Source of the DNA: Bryobacteraceae bacterium | GTDB lineage: Bacteria; Acidobacteriota; Terriglobia; Bryobacterales; Bryobacteraceae | Assembly: GCA_023384675.1 (NCBI GenBank) | Contig: JAHDVK010000020.1 | Span: 41,183-105,182, forward strand | Direction of reading: 5' to 3' | DNA: 64,000 bases | Shown: piece after piece, positions 49,401-59,100 of the stretch | Layout: each line of letters starts with the position of its first letter | Position numbering within the stretch: position 1 is the first letter of the stretch | Made by a program: the position numbers and the translations under genes | The notes under the pieces: generated by a model | Database searches by the model: none | Told to the model about the DNA's origin: nothing | Seen by the model: the letters and a program-made list of their open reading frames with translations, nothing else

Positions 49401-51857
49401 ATTGTCGCGCTCATGCGGCTGAAGCCGGAGATACTCCATCATTTCGTGCTCGATGGTTACAGCCGCAGGCTTGGACTGGTCATCGAGCGACGGCATTGCC
49501 GCATCGTCGTTGGGTTCCGGGGGCTGATGGAGCGTGTATCCGGCAAATGCCTGCGTGACGATTCGGGGCATCGCCTGGCTGCCCTCCCAAACCACAGCTA
49601 TCTCCGGGTAGAGAGGGTGGTTGAGCAACTGCTCTACTTCGCGGAAAAAAAGTGCGCCGCTCGTGCCGTCAGAGAAAGGCGGACGATCCTTGCCCAGCAA
49701 CTGTTCCAAAAGGCCCAGCAATTGCTGTTGTCGGGACGCAATCGCCTCCATGCGCAGCGGGTGCCACGGACAAATCACCGCCATCGAAGGCCGTCTTCCG
49801 GAACGGGGAACCTGTGCGAATCCCACGCGCATTATGAGGCGCAGAAACTGTCTACGTGCCTCCTGATGCCGAATTGAGTTAATGAGCAGAAGAAGCGATC
49901 GGTATGCGGTCGCGACATCGGTCGCATTGGCCGGGGCAAACGCAGACTTGCGCAGAGCGGAGATGGCGGTGTTGTAGGCTGCCTCGAATTCAGAGAACAG
50001 CCGCGAGAGTTCGGACGTCTCTTCGCGTGGCAGCCACTGCTGGCGCTCGGCATTCGTGATTGTCTGCCTCCATTGGCCAGTCAGGGACTCAATACGGTCC
50101 TGCGCCGGTACAAAGGCTCCGCGCCCCCCCCCGCGAGCCACATCCGCGAATCCCTCGACATTCTGCAACGATAGCGATGCTGGCGTACCTTTGCGCCCCA
50201 CCACCTCGTACTCGGCCACACAACCTACCAGCGCGGTGCTCCTGTGGTTCAGATATCGGGTGATGGCGTCAAAGTCGCTGGTCTCTTGAGCCAGAACAGA
50301 GGCGACGGGAAATCGCCACGTGAGCGAGAGTGTGGCGACCATACGCTCACTGCCACCACGCTGCTTCTGAAAGACGGACACCCGGAAACCGAGAGCCGTC
50401 GCACGGCCGGTCTTGCTCGAACCCTTGAACTTGGGCTTGTCCTTGATTCTGGGCAGAACCGACTGTGAGTAGGTGCAGACAAGCGTTCGCTTGAACTGTA
50501 TCTTCTTTTTAGTGCGAACCTCCAGCAAGCCGTAAGCGCGCTCAAAATACTCGCACGCCTTCTGGCTCAACTCCATGAAGCTGTTCGGCTTCGACTGCTG
50601 CTTGCCCTCCAGCACGACGTAGGCCGAATCATGAGGGGCCAGCCCACGAATCGAACGCTGCAGGCACTCAAAAATCCCTTGGAAGAGGTCGGTGCATTCG
50701 ACCCGGCGTCCGTGGACGAATTCTTCCCAGTCTAGAAACAGGCTGACATCGGTTTCCAGTTGCTCGGAACGCCGCTGGAAAAACTCCCGGAACTCATCGG
50801 CGGCGGAGCCCGCCTTCCGGGCCACTTTGGAAAGGGCCTGGATGACGAGAAGATCATCGTCCGACGGCGCGACGCCTTCGTTCTCCAAAGCGCTTCGCGT
50901 GCGTTCCGCAAAGTCCTTGGATGATGTCTTCTTGGCCTTATCAAAGCAGTGCGTAACGTCCTTCCAGTCAAATCCGAACAGCAGTCGCTCAGTCGCGGCG
51001 TTACGCGCGCCCTCGGATTCGATATAAGCCTGAAACGCATTCAACAGCTCGTCGGTGAGCGGCGGCAGTTGCTCGTCGGAACGCAGAACCAGCAAACGCT
51101 TGCGCAGAACTTCGGGGTCAAGCAGATCCTGTGATGGACCGCGCTTGTCGAGATAGCACTCCAAACTGTAGTGCGAGCGGAATTTGGCCGCCCACTGCGC
51201 GGCCTGGACCATCTTCGATTCGTTCAGCGAACTGAAACAATCTTCGAAAAGAGGCAGTCCGAGGACCGGTAACGCCTTCCCCGCTGCGCGGTTCAACGGC
51301 TCGCTACGAAAGTTCTGCAGCACGGTCGCAAGAAACTCGCCGGCCTTCGAGGTGGGGCAGCGGCCAGTATCGAAAAGGCCTTTAATCATCGCTTCAACTT
51401 TTCTGCGGTCCTCGGGCAGGAGGTTGATTCCTTCTCGGTTGGCTACGAAATCCACCCAGAGATGGGCGATGTTCTTGTCCTTGAGGTCCGAGGCATCGGT
51501 GCGGTCGCTGTCGGCAAGCGACGCCTCGGCGTCCGCTTCCACCTCGGCGGTCAGTGTCACGAAGCCGTCTCGCTCGCGGTTGCGCACGTTGACCGACGAA
51601 TCCGCGGTCGTGTACCTTGCATCCACGCCGAAGGGGCGAAGCTCGAATTCCGGGAACTGGATGGCAAGCCGTCGCGCTCGCGCACCGGCGGCAATGCTCG
51701 CCTCGATGAATCCCGCCAGTTGCTCGACGGAGAACCCGGAAAGGACATGGAACGCACCGCGAAAGTCTGGATCCTCCTCTAGTTGCGGCTTGAGCTTGAG
51801 CAGAACAAACTCAAGTGCCACCGCACCCACAAGCGCGTCTTGGGGGCTTATGCTCAT
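46455..51857 (-). CDS. sspH: DndH/SspH-like DNA translocase, restriction module
   Basis: An 1800-residue protein with a very long unassigned N-terminal region (to about 1370), a Pro/Ala/Glu linker near 1380-1425, and a C-terminal FtsK/HerA-type motor domain (about 1558-1800). The P-loop AGITGSGKSVLMQ spans about 1562-1574, an IVHDEF acidic stretch about 1667-1672, and later strands AAQRPDKD. It is homologous in layout to DndH/DptH, the large ATPase of the three-protein Dnd restriction complex. It acts with F and G. The stop overlaps sspA; the start overlaps the G gene stop by four bases. Confidence 0.85.
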   Translation of the reverse strand: MSISPQDALVGAVALEFVLLKLKPQLEEDPDFRGAFHVLSGFSVEQLAGFIEASIAAGARARRLAIQFPEFELRPFGVDARYTTADSSVNVRNRERDGFVTLTAEVEADAEASLADSDRTDASDLKDKNIAHLWVDFVANREGINLLPEDRRKVEAMIKGLFDTGRCPTSKAGEFLATVLQNFRSEPLNRAAGKALPVLGLPLFEDCFSSLNESKMVQAAQWAAKFRSHYSLECYLDKRGPSQDLLDPEVLRKRLLVLRSDEQLPPLTDELLNAFQAYIESEGARNAATERLLFGFDWKDVTHCFDKAKKTSSKDFAERTRSALENEGVAPSDDDLLVIQALSKVARKAGSAADEFREFFQRRSEQLETDVSLFLDWEEFVHGRRVECTDLFQGIFECLQRSIRGLAPHDSAYVVLEGKQQSKPNSFMELSQKACEYFERAYGLLEVRTKKKIQFKRTLVCTYSQSVLPRIKDKPKFKGSSKTGRATALGFRVSVFQKQRGGSERMVATLSLTWRFPVASVLAQETSDFDAITRYLNHRSTALVGCVAEYEVVGRKGTPASLSLQNVEGFADVARGGGRGAFVPAQDRIESLTGQWRQTITNAERQQWLPREETSELSRLFSEFEAAYNTAISALRKSAFAPANATDVATAYRSLLLLINSIRHQEARRQFLRLIMRVGFAQVPRSGRRPSMAVICPWHPLRMEAIASRQQQLLGLLEQLLGKDRPPFSDGTSGALFFREVEQLLNHPLYPEIAVVWEGSQAMPRIVTQAFAGYTLHQPPEPNDDAAMPSLDDQSKPAAVTIEHEMMEYLRLQPHERDNFSILLYNCDSPELPRAVVESINRINAKREGNRITCQVLLMHRDEVHLRQIYRDLVARGIDAEADPTEGSGDFLAKVRVNITAANRLRRQGRSQPVDIAYCRDLISRESKSAWEWLPRETEEPFRLQPHQWSRRLPVSEGDRKVRLQLTCPAQSETGWIYLYAVAALCAHGADDAWNSGKCPVLMRTLDFDDQSVDRIFRETHELATWVVNQDELLDRKLLEARQVKVIRYVQSATHGRNLIISSSARETLLVNTLKEKLRALLASDTPDHVIETLWKRFIHDANKISGGLVLKAARRANNTNELLGMVLSRYLVESEIGLDRPIAWCFLDDYSEWLGKKEGANIADLLVLAPTERDGKMHLDIVVTEAKFVTHDAVGGAASASAKQLMDTLSQITEAMDGETITIDQDIWLARLSDLVASQTMVAPSRPQLDTVAWRRAIRQRQCSVSIWGYSHIFVHEPQDLSAQVSIAKGIANTKGTARLDALQEVFGPGHVRELINQYFDMTFSSTADLRLRNGHPPFGKSKLYSLTGKPEANAAAAPGEPGGSALHVVAPPAEQETSPVTTPEPPTEGGAAPAAASGGNAEIPPVEAFLEEQAALYHSSQEAGQEWLTSITAQLRQALISRGLPARLVDGMPPTLTPNSGIIKLQGSKDLTVQAVESRANEVYTSEGIKIIHATPESGRVSIAVERPNRQVLHTEPVLLSYIREFRQTPMGEKLCVGIQEEDGRPLLLDPLNQPHTLVAGITGSGKSVLMQNLILSIAATRSPAEAHIYLIDPKFGVDYRPLDELPHVEVGSGGIIDDPHAAVHVLEGLVDEMNRRYELFKAARVPNVHAYRRSTGSQLPILWIVHDEFADWMQTDDYRNAVPNIVGRLSVKARAAGIFLVFAAQRPDKDVMPMQLRSQLGNRLILKVDNAATAEIAMGTKNSGAERLLGRGHMLAKTGDTPDAVFAQVPYIDIERIVPQLVRLIRAEHGLPPEAPK

Positions 51858-53416
51858 GCAAGCACCTCCATCGGATTGATCACGTAGATACAGGCATCGC
51901 TCTTGCGCTGCGCCAAGCCCATCCCAACAAGGTGCTGGCCGAATCGGTCCCTATTCTTCTTGAAGTCGGTCTCGTCAAACTGGTAGCTTAAGACGTCGTT
52001 CTTGGCTTCGACCGGGCCGATACTGATCTGATAGCGGTGATGAAGATTTCGCAACAACGCACTTTCCTCGATCGGAGCCGTGACATTCGCGAGCACTAGT
52101 GCCCGGAGCAAATCATCCGTGGGAGCGTACCGATAACGGTTCGTGCCGCGCTTTGAAACCAAACCGCAGCCGGTTCCAAGGCTCGTCAGCCCGTCGGCCG
52201 TGCCGTTCCGGTACAGATTCCTCGCAAATGCGTAGAACAACTCCGTCATTTTGCGTGGGTCGGTGGTATCCAGCCTCGTCTTCAGAGAAACCGTCCTAGC
52301 GAGGTGTTCCGCCAGATAGTCCGTCTTCGCTACGTCGTCCAGCGTGTCGTCCTTCAATATCTTGTTGAGGCCCTCATCCGAAAGAACCGTTATATCGATG
52401 AACTTGCGCACCGCGAGTTCACCGATGCCGTCGTTGTGCAGATACGAGGCGACGGCTGCCTTTCGAACCAGGTCGCTTCGCGGCGCGAGAATCTCGCACA
52501 CGATGGGCGGCAGCCCCTGATTGCCAAGCCATGCAGAGGCGGTCTCAATGCCGTAAAGATAGAGGTGCAGTCCCAGCAGGGGTTGAAGATATTGAAAAGC
52601 GTCCTGGTCGGGAAGGTCGAGGCTCAGAATCGCCGCAACATCCTCAGCCATGCGGTTGAACGCTGGGTGGGACCTGTAGGGAAGGTACGTTCCCCCTTTC
52701 ATTTCTCCGCGGTCGGGTTCCAGGGATGAAATCAGACGCATGACGAGACGGTTTCGCGAAGTGGCGGGATCGAATGACGTCTCGAGCCGGTTGCGGATCT
52801 TGGCACGCAGCGGCTCCGACGCCCGGCTCAGCATGAGGTAGGCGATCTCACCGGTCCGGGTGAAGACGCGCCGTGTCCGCTCGAAGCCATCTCCCTTTTC
52901 GCCAATCGCTTCGTATAGCGCCGCCGGTCCTATCGGATAGAGAAACTGCTTTGTCCAGCCGCGTTCGCTACCGGGATCCACGGTGATGCGTCGCAGCAGC
53001 CTGACCACACTCACAAGCTCCGCGAACGTGTCAAAGCGGGCGCGCAGATACGAAAAATCAGCCGCTAGCCGATCTCCGAGCGAAGCGGTCCGGTTCATTA
53101 CATCCAGCCACTGCGACCAGCCGTCCTCATCACTTCCCTGCGCGTTGCGGAGAATCTCCTCCATCCTGGGATTGTTATAGAGCAGATTCCGCAGTTGCAG
53201 ACAGCGACTCGCGACATACTCAGGGTTATCCCCAGGACGAGTGGCGTCCAGCAGCTTTCCTTGCCGGAACATGCCTTCGGCCATCCCCAGAAACTCAAGC
53301 AAGAGAGCAGAGAAGGGCTGACGCTCCAGCCGGTGGCCCCAGATGGCCTCGGCTATCCACGCCTCGTTTCGATCCTTGGAACCGGAGTAAGGCTCGGTAT
53401 TGTCAGGAGCAATCAT
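51854..53416 (-). CDS. sspG: DndG/SspG-like restriction-module protein
   Basis: A 520-residue soluble, helix-rich protein (opens MIAPDNTEPYSGSKDRNEAW) with no P-loop. The size, the lack of a clear catalytic motif and the place between the F and H genes are those of DptG/DndG. Overlaps of four bases with both neighbours show co-translation. Its biochemical role in Dnd-type restriction is not well defined; it is probably a structural subunit. Assignment depends on synteny more than on motifs. Confidence 0.75.
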   Translation of the reverse strand: MIAPDNTEPYSGSKDRNEAWIAEAIWGHRLERQPFSALLLEFLGMAEGMFRQGKLLDATRPGDNPEYVASRCLQLRNLLYNNPRMEEILRNAQGSDEDGWSQWLDVMNRTASLGDRLAADFSYLRARFDTFAELVSVVRLLRRITVDPGSERGWTKQFLYPIGPAALYEAIGEKGDGFERTRRVFTRTGEIAYLMLSRASEPLRAKIRNRLETSFDPATSRNRLVMRLISSLEPDRGEMKGGTYLPYRSHPAFNRMAEDVAAILSLDLPDQDAFQYLQPLLGLHLYLYGIETASAWLGNQGLPPIVCEILAPRSDLVRKAAVASYLHNDGIGELAVRKFIDITVLSDEGLNKILKDDTLDDVAKTDYLAEHLARTVSLKTRLDTTDPRKMTELFYAFARNLYRNGTADGLTSLGTGCGLVSKRGTNRYRYAPTDDLLRALVLANVTAPIEESALLRNLHHRYQISIGPVEAKNDVLSYQFDETDFKKNRDRFGQHLVGMGLAQRKSDACIYVINPMEVLA

Positions 53417-55251
53417 TGTTCAACCATATGGATAGGAAGCCGTTGGATTGTCCCGTTGCCCAAAACATCGATCAAATGCAACGACCGAGAGCTGGCGCGC
53501 AGGTGGAGATCGCGAAGGCAGCGCTGCTTGAGAGACATGAAGTCTGTACATGACTCCCGTGAAAAACTTGACGGCATCGCGCCGTCGGCGACGCGGCAAA
53601 GAAACTCAAAGCGCGGAAGCGTCAGATCAAAACGAAAGTCCCGGCCATTAGCGTGCAACACAGCCACCGGGATACTACTGCCTTCCTTGCCGACGATAGA
53701 AAGGCCCGGCGCCTCGGAATCCAGCTCGACCTGGGTGAGGTAGATGTCGCTGACCGGCGAGGTTGTCAGATCGAGCCCTGTCGTTAGGTAAATCTCATTG
53801 GCATGATCCGCGAGCAGCATCCCCGTCCAGATGCGATTAAGGCCAGACGCCATCTTTCGCACATGCGAACGGGAAGGGGACTTCCCGGATCTAATAGGAA
53901 TGACGATATCATCCAGAAATTCGAGCGCGTGATGGAACACGGAAGTTTTCCACAAAGCGTATTTCCGAAATTGCTGGGCTGATGCCTGAAGGAATACACG
54001 CCTCCGCTCGCTTGCCAGCTCTTCCAGGAAATGTGTGGTCTCGTCTTCATCGCCCATGTCCCCGCGGATATACCGTGTAACCAGCCCGTCGAAGTCCGGA
54101 TTTCGCTGGAGGAAAGGATCGGCCGCAATCAAATCCTGGTAGGCTGCGTCAAGTTCCTGGTCCCTCGATCCGAATATGAACAGCTCATCGAGATCATTGG
54201 TTGTCTCCTCCCCGATGTGAAGCATAGAGAGGAAGCGATAGACTTCCCGCTTGCGCCTGTTCGTCACAGTCAGGTTCTCGCCGAACAACGTTCGATGCAG
54301 TGCCGCGCGATGGGATGTGCCCTTCCTCAGCAGCGTATCGGCTTCTGCTCCCGGCCGGATGACGCGATCACGCGCATCAGGATGTCCCAAGAGCGCATTG
54401 CATAGGAGACACAGCACCCCGCGTATCGGCAAGTGATGCCCGCTCGCGTCAGCGATGCGAGCCAGCACGCAGAGCCTCTCACGAACTTCCACTGTGGTGA
54501 GCGCCTTGTAATTACGTGCGAGCGAGGATGGTGGTGAAAACAGTGGGTTATCCTGCTCGTTGCTGAAGCAGGCCCACTCATTGCGATCCAGAACGGCGGC
54601 AAGGCAAAGCCTCATGATCCGCTCACTTGGGATTCTGCTGAGATTGATGAGTCGAAGCCGCTCTCCGCAGTCGCTTTCATTCCGAGCATGCAGATCGATC
54701 AGACTGCGCTCCAACTGCCTGACCATCTCTGGGGCATCTGCCGGCAGAGAACGAAAGAGCTCGTGCATCTGACCGTCGTTCACGGCGAGCACAAAAAAGT
54801 CGTTTCCTTCGCCGAAGGCAGATGTCGCCATGCTTTCTAGCAAGCCAACATTCTCGCCGCTCAGATACCCGTCTTGTCGCTTCCTCCATCCCGTCACGTC
54901 ATAAATGAGCGTGAGGGTCCGGGTGCCGTCTGCGGTATCGATGCTGACCTTTTCTATGCCGTTATTGGCCTTCGGGGCCCGCCCCGTCAGCTCCGCGACG
55001 AGTTCGAAGCACAAGGAGGTCTTCCCGTCGCCTGCCGTGCCGGTCAGGACGACATTGCGGAATGTTGACGCGTCCTTTGGAAAACAGTCCAGCAGGAGTC
55101 CGCGGGCGGGGTGATCGAATGAGAGCTTGGGAATACCAAGGCTCGCCGCGAGCTTGTCAACCTGTTCGGCCTGCATCGCTTCGTTGTCGGCCACTGGGCA
55201 ATACGCCCGCAGCAACCGAATCCATTTCTCCCCATGGGTCCGAATTGGCAT
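53413..55251 (-). CDS. sspF: DndF/SspF-like ATPase of the restriction module
   Basis: A 612-residue protein with an N-terminal P-loop NTPase (GTAGDGKT, residues 71-78) and a Walker-B-like FFVLAVNDGQ near residue 152, then a long helical C-terminal half. This is the pattern of DndF/DptF. It lies ten bases after sspD and overlaps the G gene by four bases. With G and H it is expected to attack DNA lacking phosphorothioate, while host DNA is protected by the Ssp modification module. Confidence 0.82.
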   Translation of the reverse strand: MPIRTHGEKWIRLLRAYCPVADNEAMQAEQVDKLAASLGIPKLSFDHPARGLLLDCFPKDASTFRNVVLTGTAGDGKTSLCFELVAELTGRAPKANNGIEKVSIDTADGTRTLTLIYDVTGWRKRQDGYLSGENVGLLESMATSAFGEGNDFFVLAVNDGQMHELFRSLPADAPEMVRQLERSLIDLHARNESDCGERLRLINLSRIPSERIMRLCLAAVLDRNEWACFSNEQDNPLFSPPSSLARNYKALTTVEVRERLCVLARIADASGHHLPIRGVLCLLCNALLGHPDARDRVIRPGAEADTLLRKGTSHRAALHRTLFGENLTVTNRRKREVYRFLSMLHIGEETTNDLDELFIFGSRDQELDAAYQDLIAADPFLQRNPDFDGLVTRYIRGDMGDEDETTHFLEELASERRRVFLQASAQQFRKYALWKTSVFHHALEFLDDIVIPIRSGKSPSRSHVRKMASGLNRIWTGMLLADHANEIYLTTGLDLTTSPVSDIYLTQVELDSEAPGLSIVGKEGSSIPVAVLHANGRDFRFDLTLPRFEFLCRVADGAMPSSFSRESCTDFMSLKQRCLRDLHLRASSRSLHLIDVLGNGTIQRLPIHMVEQ

Positions 55252-55261
55252 ATATTCTCAG

Positions 55262-56107
55262 TCACCGATGACAGAGCAGACACCCTTGCTGGTTTTGCGG
55301 CAGGACTTCGAGACCGCCCAGCGTTTCGGCCAACGTCCGGTTCTTCTGTCGCTTCTTCATGCGGTCCTGGGTTTTCACCCAATTCTCTTCTATCTGGGCC
55401 ATGCGCTCGGGTCGCTCCAACTCCGCCAATGACTCATCATCATTCCAATAGAAGACGTTGCCATTAATGGGATTAGGCTTTTCGTACGCCTTTGCCTGCT
55501 CATAGTATTCCGGGTACTTCTGCTTCAGTCGAACCCACTCAATCTTCTGCTGATAAAAGCAGAAGAAGCAGCCGCTTCGCGTCCGGCCCCATTCCGTGTA
55601 CGGCGGCATACCAAGGCCGGAATCCTCCAGAATACGCTGCACGCCATTATAGTCGATGCCGTCTTCGCGAAACGGGAACACTGCGCGGATGTTGGGCTTG
55701 TGGCTGATATAGCCGACCCGGTCCTCATCGGATCGAATGCCCACGTAGTTGATGACGAAGTCGTTGCCGATATAGTTTTCGAACGGCTTGAGCTTCATCA
55801 GTTCGGTGCACCAGCGCCGGTGATTCGAAGGCAGCATCCCGCCCTTCATGCGCAAGATGCTGTCGAAAGTCGTCCCGAAAGTCGTGCGAGTGATTCTCCT
55901 TCCCAGATAACCTTCGAGCCGCTCCAGATACGCGTAAGTGTCGGGCAGCTCCTTGCCAGTATCGTGGAAGATGTACTCCATCGAAGGCACGAGATCGCGC
56001 ATATGGACCGCCAGGGCCGCGCTGTCCTTGCCACCCGACAGACTCAGGATATGGCGGACTCGGGAATCGTCTTCGGGCCAACAAGAATTGGAAGCAGTCT
56101 GTGTCAT
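55262..56107 (-). CDS. sspD: PP-loop sulfur-transfer enzyme (SspD-like)
   Basis: A 281-residue PAPS-reductase/ATP-pyrophosphatase family protein. The PP-loop SGGKDS is at 24-29 and cysteines that could hold an Fe-S cluster or carry sulfur are at C100, C180 and C183 (GCFFC). DndC, which has the same fold, activates DNA for sulfur insertion; SspD is its counterpart in the single-strand system. It accepts sulfur from the desulfurase SspA. It lies ten bases after sspC. The name SspD rather than DndC is favoured by the neighbouring SspB- and SspC-like genes and the lack of DndD and DndE. Confidence 0.88.
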   Translation of the reverse strand: MTQTASNSCWPEDDSRVRHILSLSGGKDSAALAVHMRDLVPSMEYIFHDTGKELPDTYAYLERLEGYLGRRITRTTFGTTFDSILRMKGGMLPSNHRRWCTELMKLKPFENYIGNDFVINYVGIRSDEDRVGYISHKPNIRAVFPFREDGIDYNGVQRILEDSGLGMPPYTEWGRTRSGCFFCFYQQKIEWVRLKQKYPEYYEQAKAYEKPNPINGNVFYWNDDESLAELERPERMAQIEENWVKTQDRMKKRQKNRTLAETLGGLEVLPQNQQGCLLCHR

Positions 56108-56117
56108 TTGTATTTAA

Positions 56118-59100
56118 CTATTCTTTCACTTTATCGCTTGTATCCAGTTGATTCCAGATCGCCCTAAGTGCTGCAGCCAGCCCATGCCTTCCGTGCTGCA
56201 ATAGGATCTGCTGAATCTGGCCCTCCACCGGGCCAATCCTGCTTTCGTCCAACCCGTCCCAATTGATAAGGTCGCCCACCTCATTTCCATCGCTCTTGGT
56301 AAGCGCTATCCGACACGCATGGCCATTCAGTCGCTTGGATGTGCCGATCCGGGCAAGCTCCGTGCGTTTGAAACGCCCGGCGGTGATCTCCAATTGATGA
56401 TGAAACTCGTTCTCGTCACTGTCGAGCCAGCGCTCGCACGATTTTCTTGTCAGTAGATTGGCAATCGATTCCACCCATGCCCGGTCATCAAGCGCGGCGT
56501 CGGCAACCCGCAATGCGAAGGCTTTCAGAACGGGTTCAGCGAGCACGGCCGCAAGTTGGGCCGCCCGACCATTTATCATCTGACGTGCTGACCGATTCGT
56601 CTTGTCGATATCGAATGCAGCGAAGATCGCAACTTCCAGGCGCTTGATCAGGGCTGGATAGGCTGTCTGAATCTCATGAATGGCACGTTTTAGCCGCGAC
56701 GCAAGCTCTTCGGGCTCCTGAAGTCCGTCATTACCGATTGGGGGCAGACCGCAGGCCTCCGGCAGCGCCGTGAAGACCAAACGCATCGGATCACGCGCGT
56801 CGAGCAATGCGCGGCGCAGTGCCACGGCTGTGGCGGACAGCGTGTTTGTCCGTCGGGAATACTCGGGCACCTCCCGACTAATGAAGACTGTCAGCGGTCG
56901 CACTAAATCTATGAGGTCCGTCTTTACCGCATCGCGAGGGGTAATCTTCAGCAGTCGCAAGAGTCTGCTGAACACATTGGCGCGGACCCCCTCGATCTCG
57001 CAATATTGCAGGTGGAAGGCTTGTGGTTCCTTCAACAGACGGAGGAACAAATCTCCCTTCACTTCGGGGAGGAACGTCCCGTCTTCATAAAGTGCCACGC
57101 GCTGATGATTGGCTGCAAGATAGATAGCGAGGATAAACGGCTGCAACCCCTCACGAACGCCGTAGGGGACTTGTGAGAGCCCCTTGAAAACATCTCCCAC
57201 CGGCACCATGGCATCTATTCCGGGCTTCTGAAGCAATTCCGTGATCCGGTGCATGCAAGGCAGGAGCTTGCATGCATCCCCCAATACCGACGGATAGCGA
57301 AACGAATACTCGCCCCGCGTTTCGACGTGAAAGCCGCCCTGCACCAGAATCGACAGATACAGCGCCATTTCTGGGGGACGCTTAGAGTCGTCCATGCCGA
57401 GCAAAGGCTTGTCAGGCGCGGTTGCCATCGCCTCCACAAGCCGGGTGCGCGCAGCTACTGCAGCTGAACTGGGAATACGGCGATTGATCAGCTCGTTTAG
57501 GACACGCGGAGCTTTGCGGTAGATGTGGTCGCACCGGCCACTGAGATACTGCAGCAACTCGCGGCCTGGCTTCAGGCGCTTCGCATCATCGCCGGAAGAA
57601 TACCAGGTAAGGGGCTCGCCTACGGGGACCTCCAGATTGTCGAGTCCCGCCAGACGCTCCCGGAAATAGCGTTCGGCCCGAGCTACCTGGCGCGTCACTT
57701 CTTCACGGGCATAACGGTCTCCGGCTAGGGCCGCCGTATTCGACTGGACCCACTGCCAGGTGATCAGGTCCGAGAGTGCCGCCACACTGTTTATAGGCGG
57801 TTGAGCGACCGCCACGAACAGGCCCTCCCGCAAATCCGGCTGGCGTTCGCGAACTAGGTTCTGCGCATTGCGAAATTGAGACTGGCTTGCGGGAATAACT
57901 ACCCGAAGATGAAGATCGGGGCCCTTGCCGTCCAGTGTGGGCTGATGGTCCAGCAGATGGCGCAGGCCCGATGCGGGTATAAATTGAACCTCTGCATAAC
58001 GAAGCGTGCCAGAGCGGAAATAGTGGCCCCGCGGAACGACCTGTTCTGGCGGCAGCTGCTTGCAGAGAAGTTCAATGGGATCGGCCGTACTTTGCGTGGC
58101 CGCTCGTCCTCGCGCAAAAGCCTCATCGAGATTGACGGACGTGTGAGGCCATAAATACAGCGCACGGGTGGAGCCTCTTTCATAGAGAAGCCCCCGTTCC
58201 TTCATGTCGGAGATGGCCCTCGATACGGCCCCATGGTTTTCACCGTCATCCAGCGCCAGGTGAATAAACTCCGGTGTAGGTGCGAGGTCCGGACTGTCCA
58301 GCAGCGTCAACAACGCGACGGTGCGAAATATGTGTTCCTCCTCGCGATTGCGGAGCGGCGTGCCTACGAGGAGCGAGTCCACGAAGCTCCAGTGGATCTG
58401 GGAGTTGCTTGTGTTAATCGCCGGAAGAAAATTCTGCCTTACATACTCGAACAGGTGGTAAATTCTGTAAGGCTTCAGCCGGGGCAGAGTTAACTGAATG
58501 TGCTGCTGCAGGCCCATCGGCTCGAATGCCGTCATGAAGCTGAATAGAGAACGCTCGTTCTGTCCAAACTTGCGCATTGCCCGCACGAGCACGGGAAGCA
58601 CTGTCGGATGAAATGGAAATATCCTGGGGCCGAACTGAACAAGGCCCGAGGCCGCCGAAGAGCCGTACACGCCGGCGCGAACCGCACTCTGCATGGCTTC
58701 GCGCGCTTCTTCCGCTAAAGGGCGCGGCAACACATTTAAACGAACGTTCAGTGTCGCCGCCACCAGAGGTACGAGTTGCTCCAGCGGCTGCGCATAGACG
58801 ATTTCCTCGAACCGGCCCGCAACTTTGTCCCATTCTTTTCGCGCCGTTGTATCGAGTCCTGAGGCATAGGCCGCAACTCCCTGATGGAGCATCACGACCA
58901 CGACCAGGGGGACTGGGCCGCTGCGCGCCGCCTCCTCTGCTAGCCGCTGCAAAAGAAAGATGTCATCGGACTCCGGGTTCTGCGCGGCATACTCCAGGCT
59001 CTTGCCTAACTCATCAATTACCAGCAGCACACCATTGAAGCCCTTCGCCTGTGCGGCCGAAAGCGCTTTACGTACTCGTCCCAACACGTCTTCCGTAGAA

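Noticed and set aside
55262..56107. Assimilatory PAPS reductase (CysH)
   Set aside because: The PP-loop and cysteine pattern fit DndC/SspD, and the gene is embedded in the phosphorothioate operon with no sulfate genes nearby.
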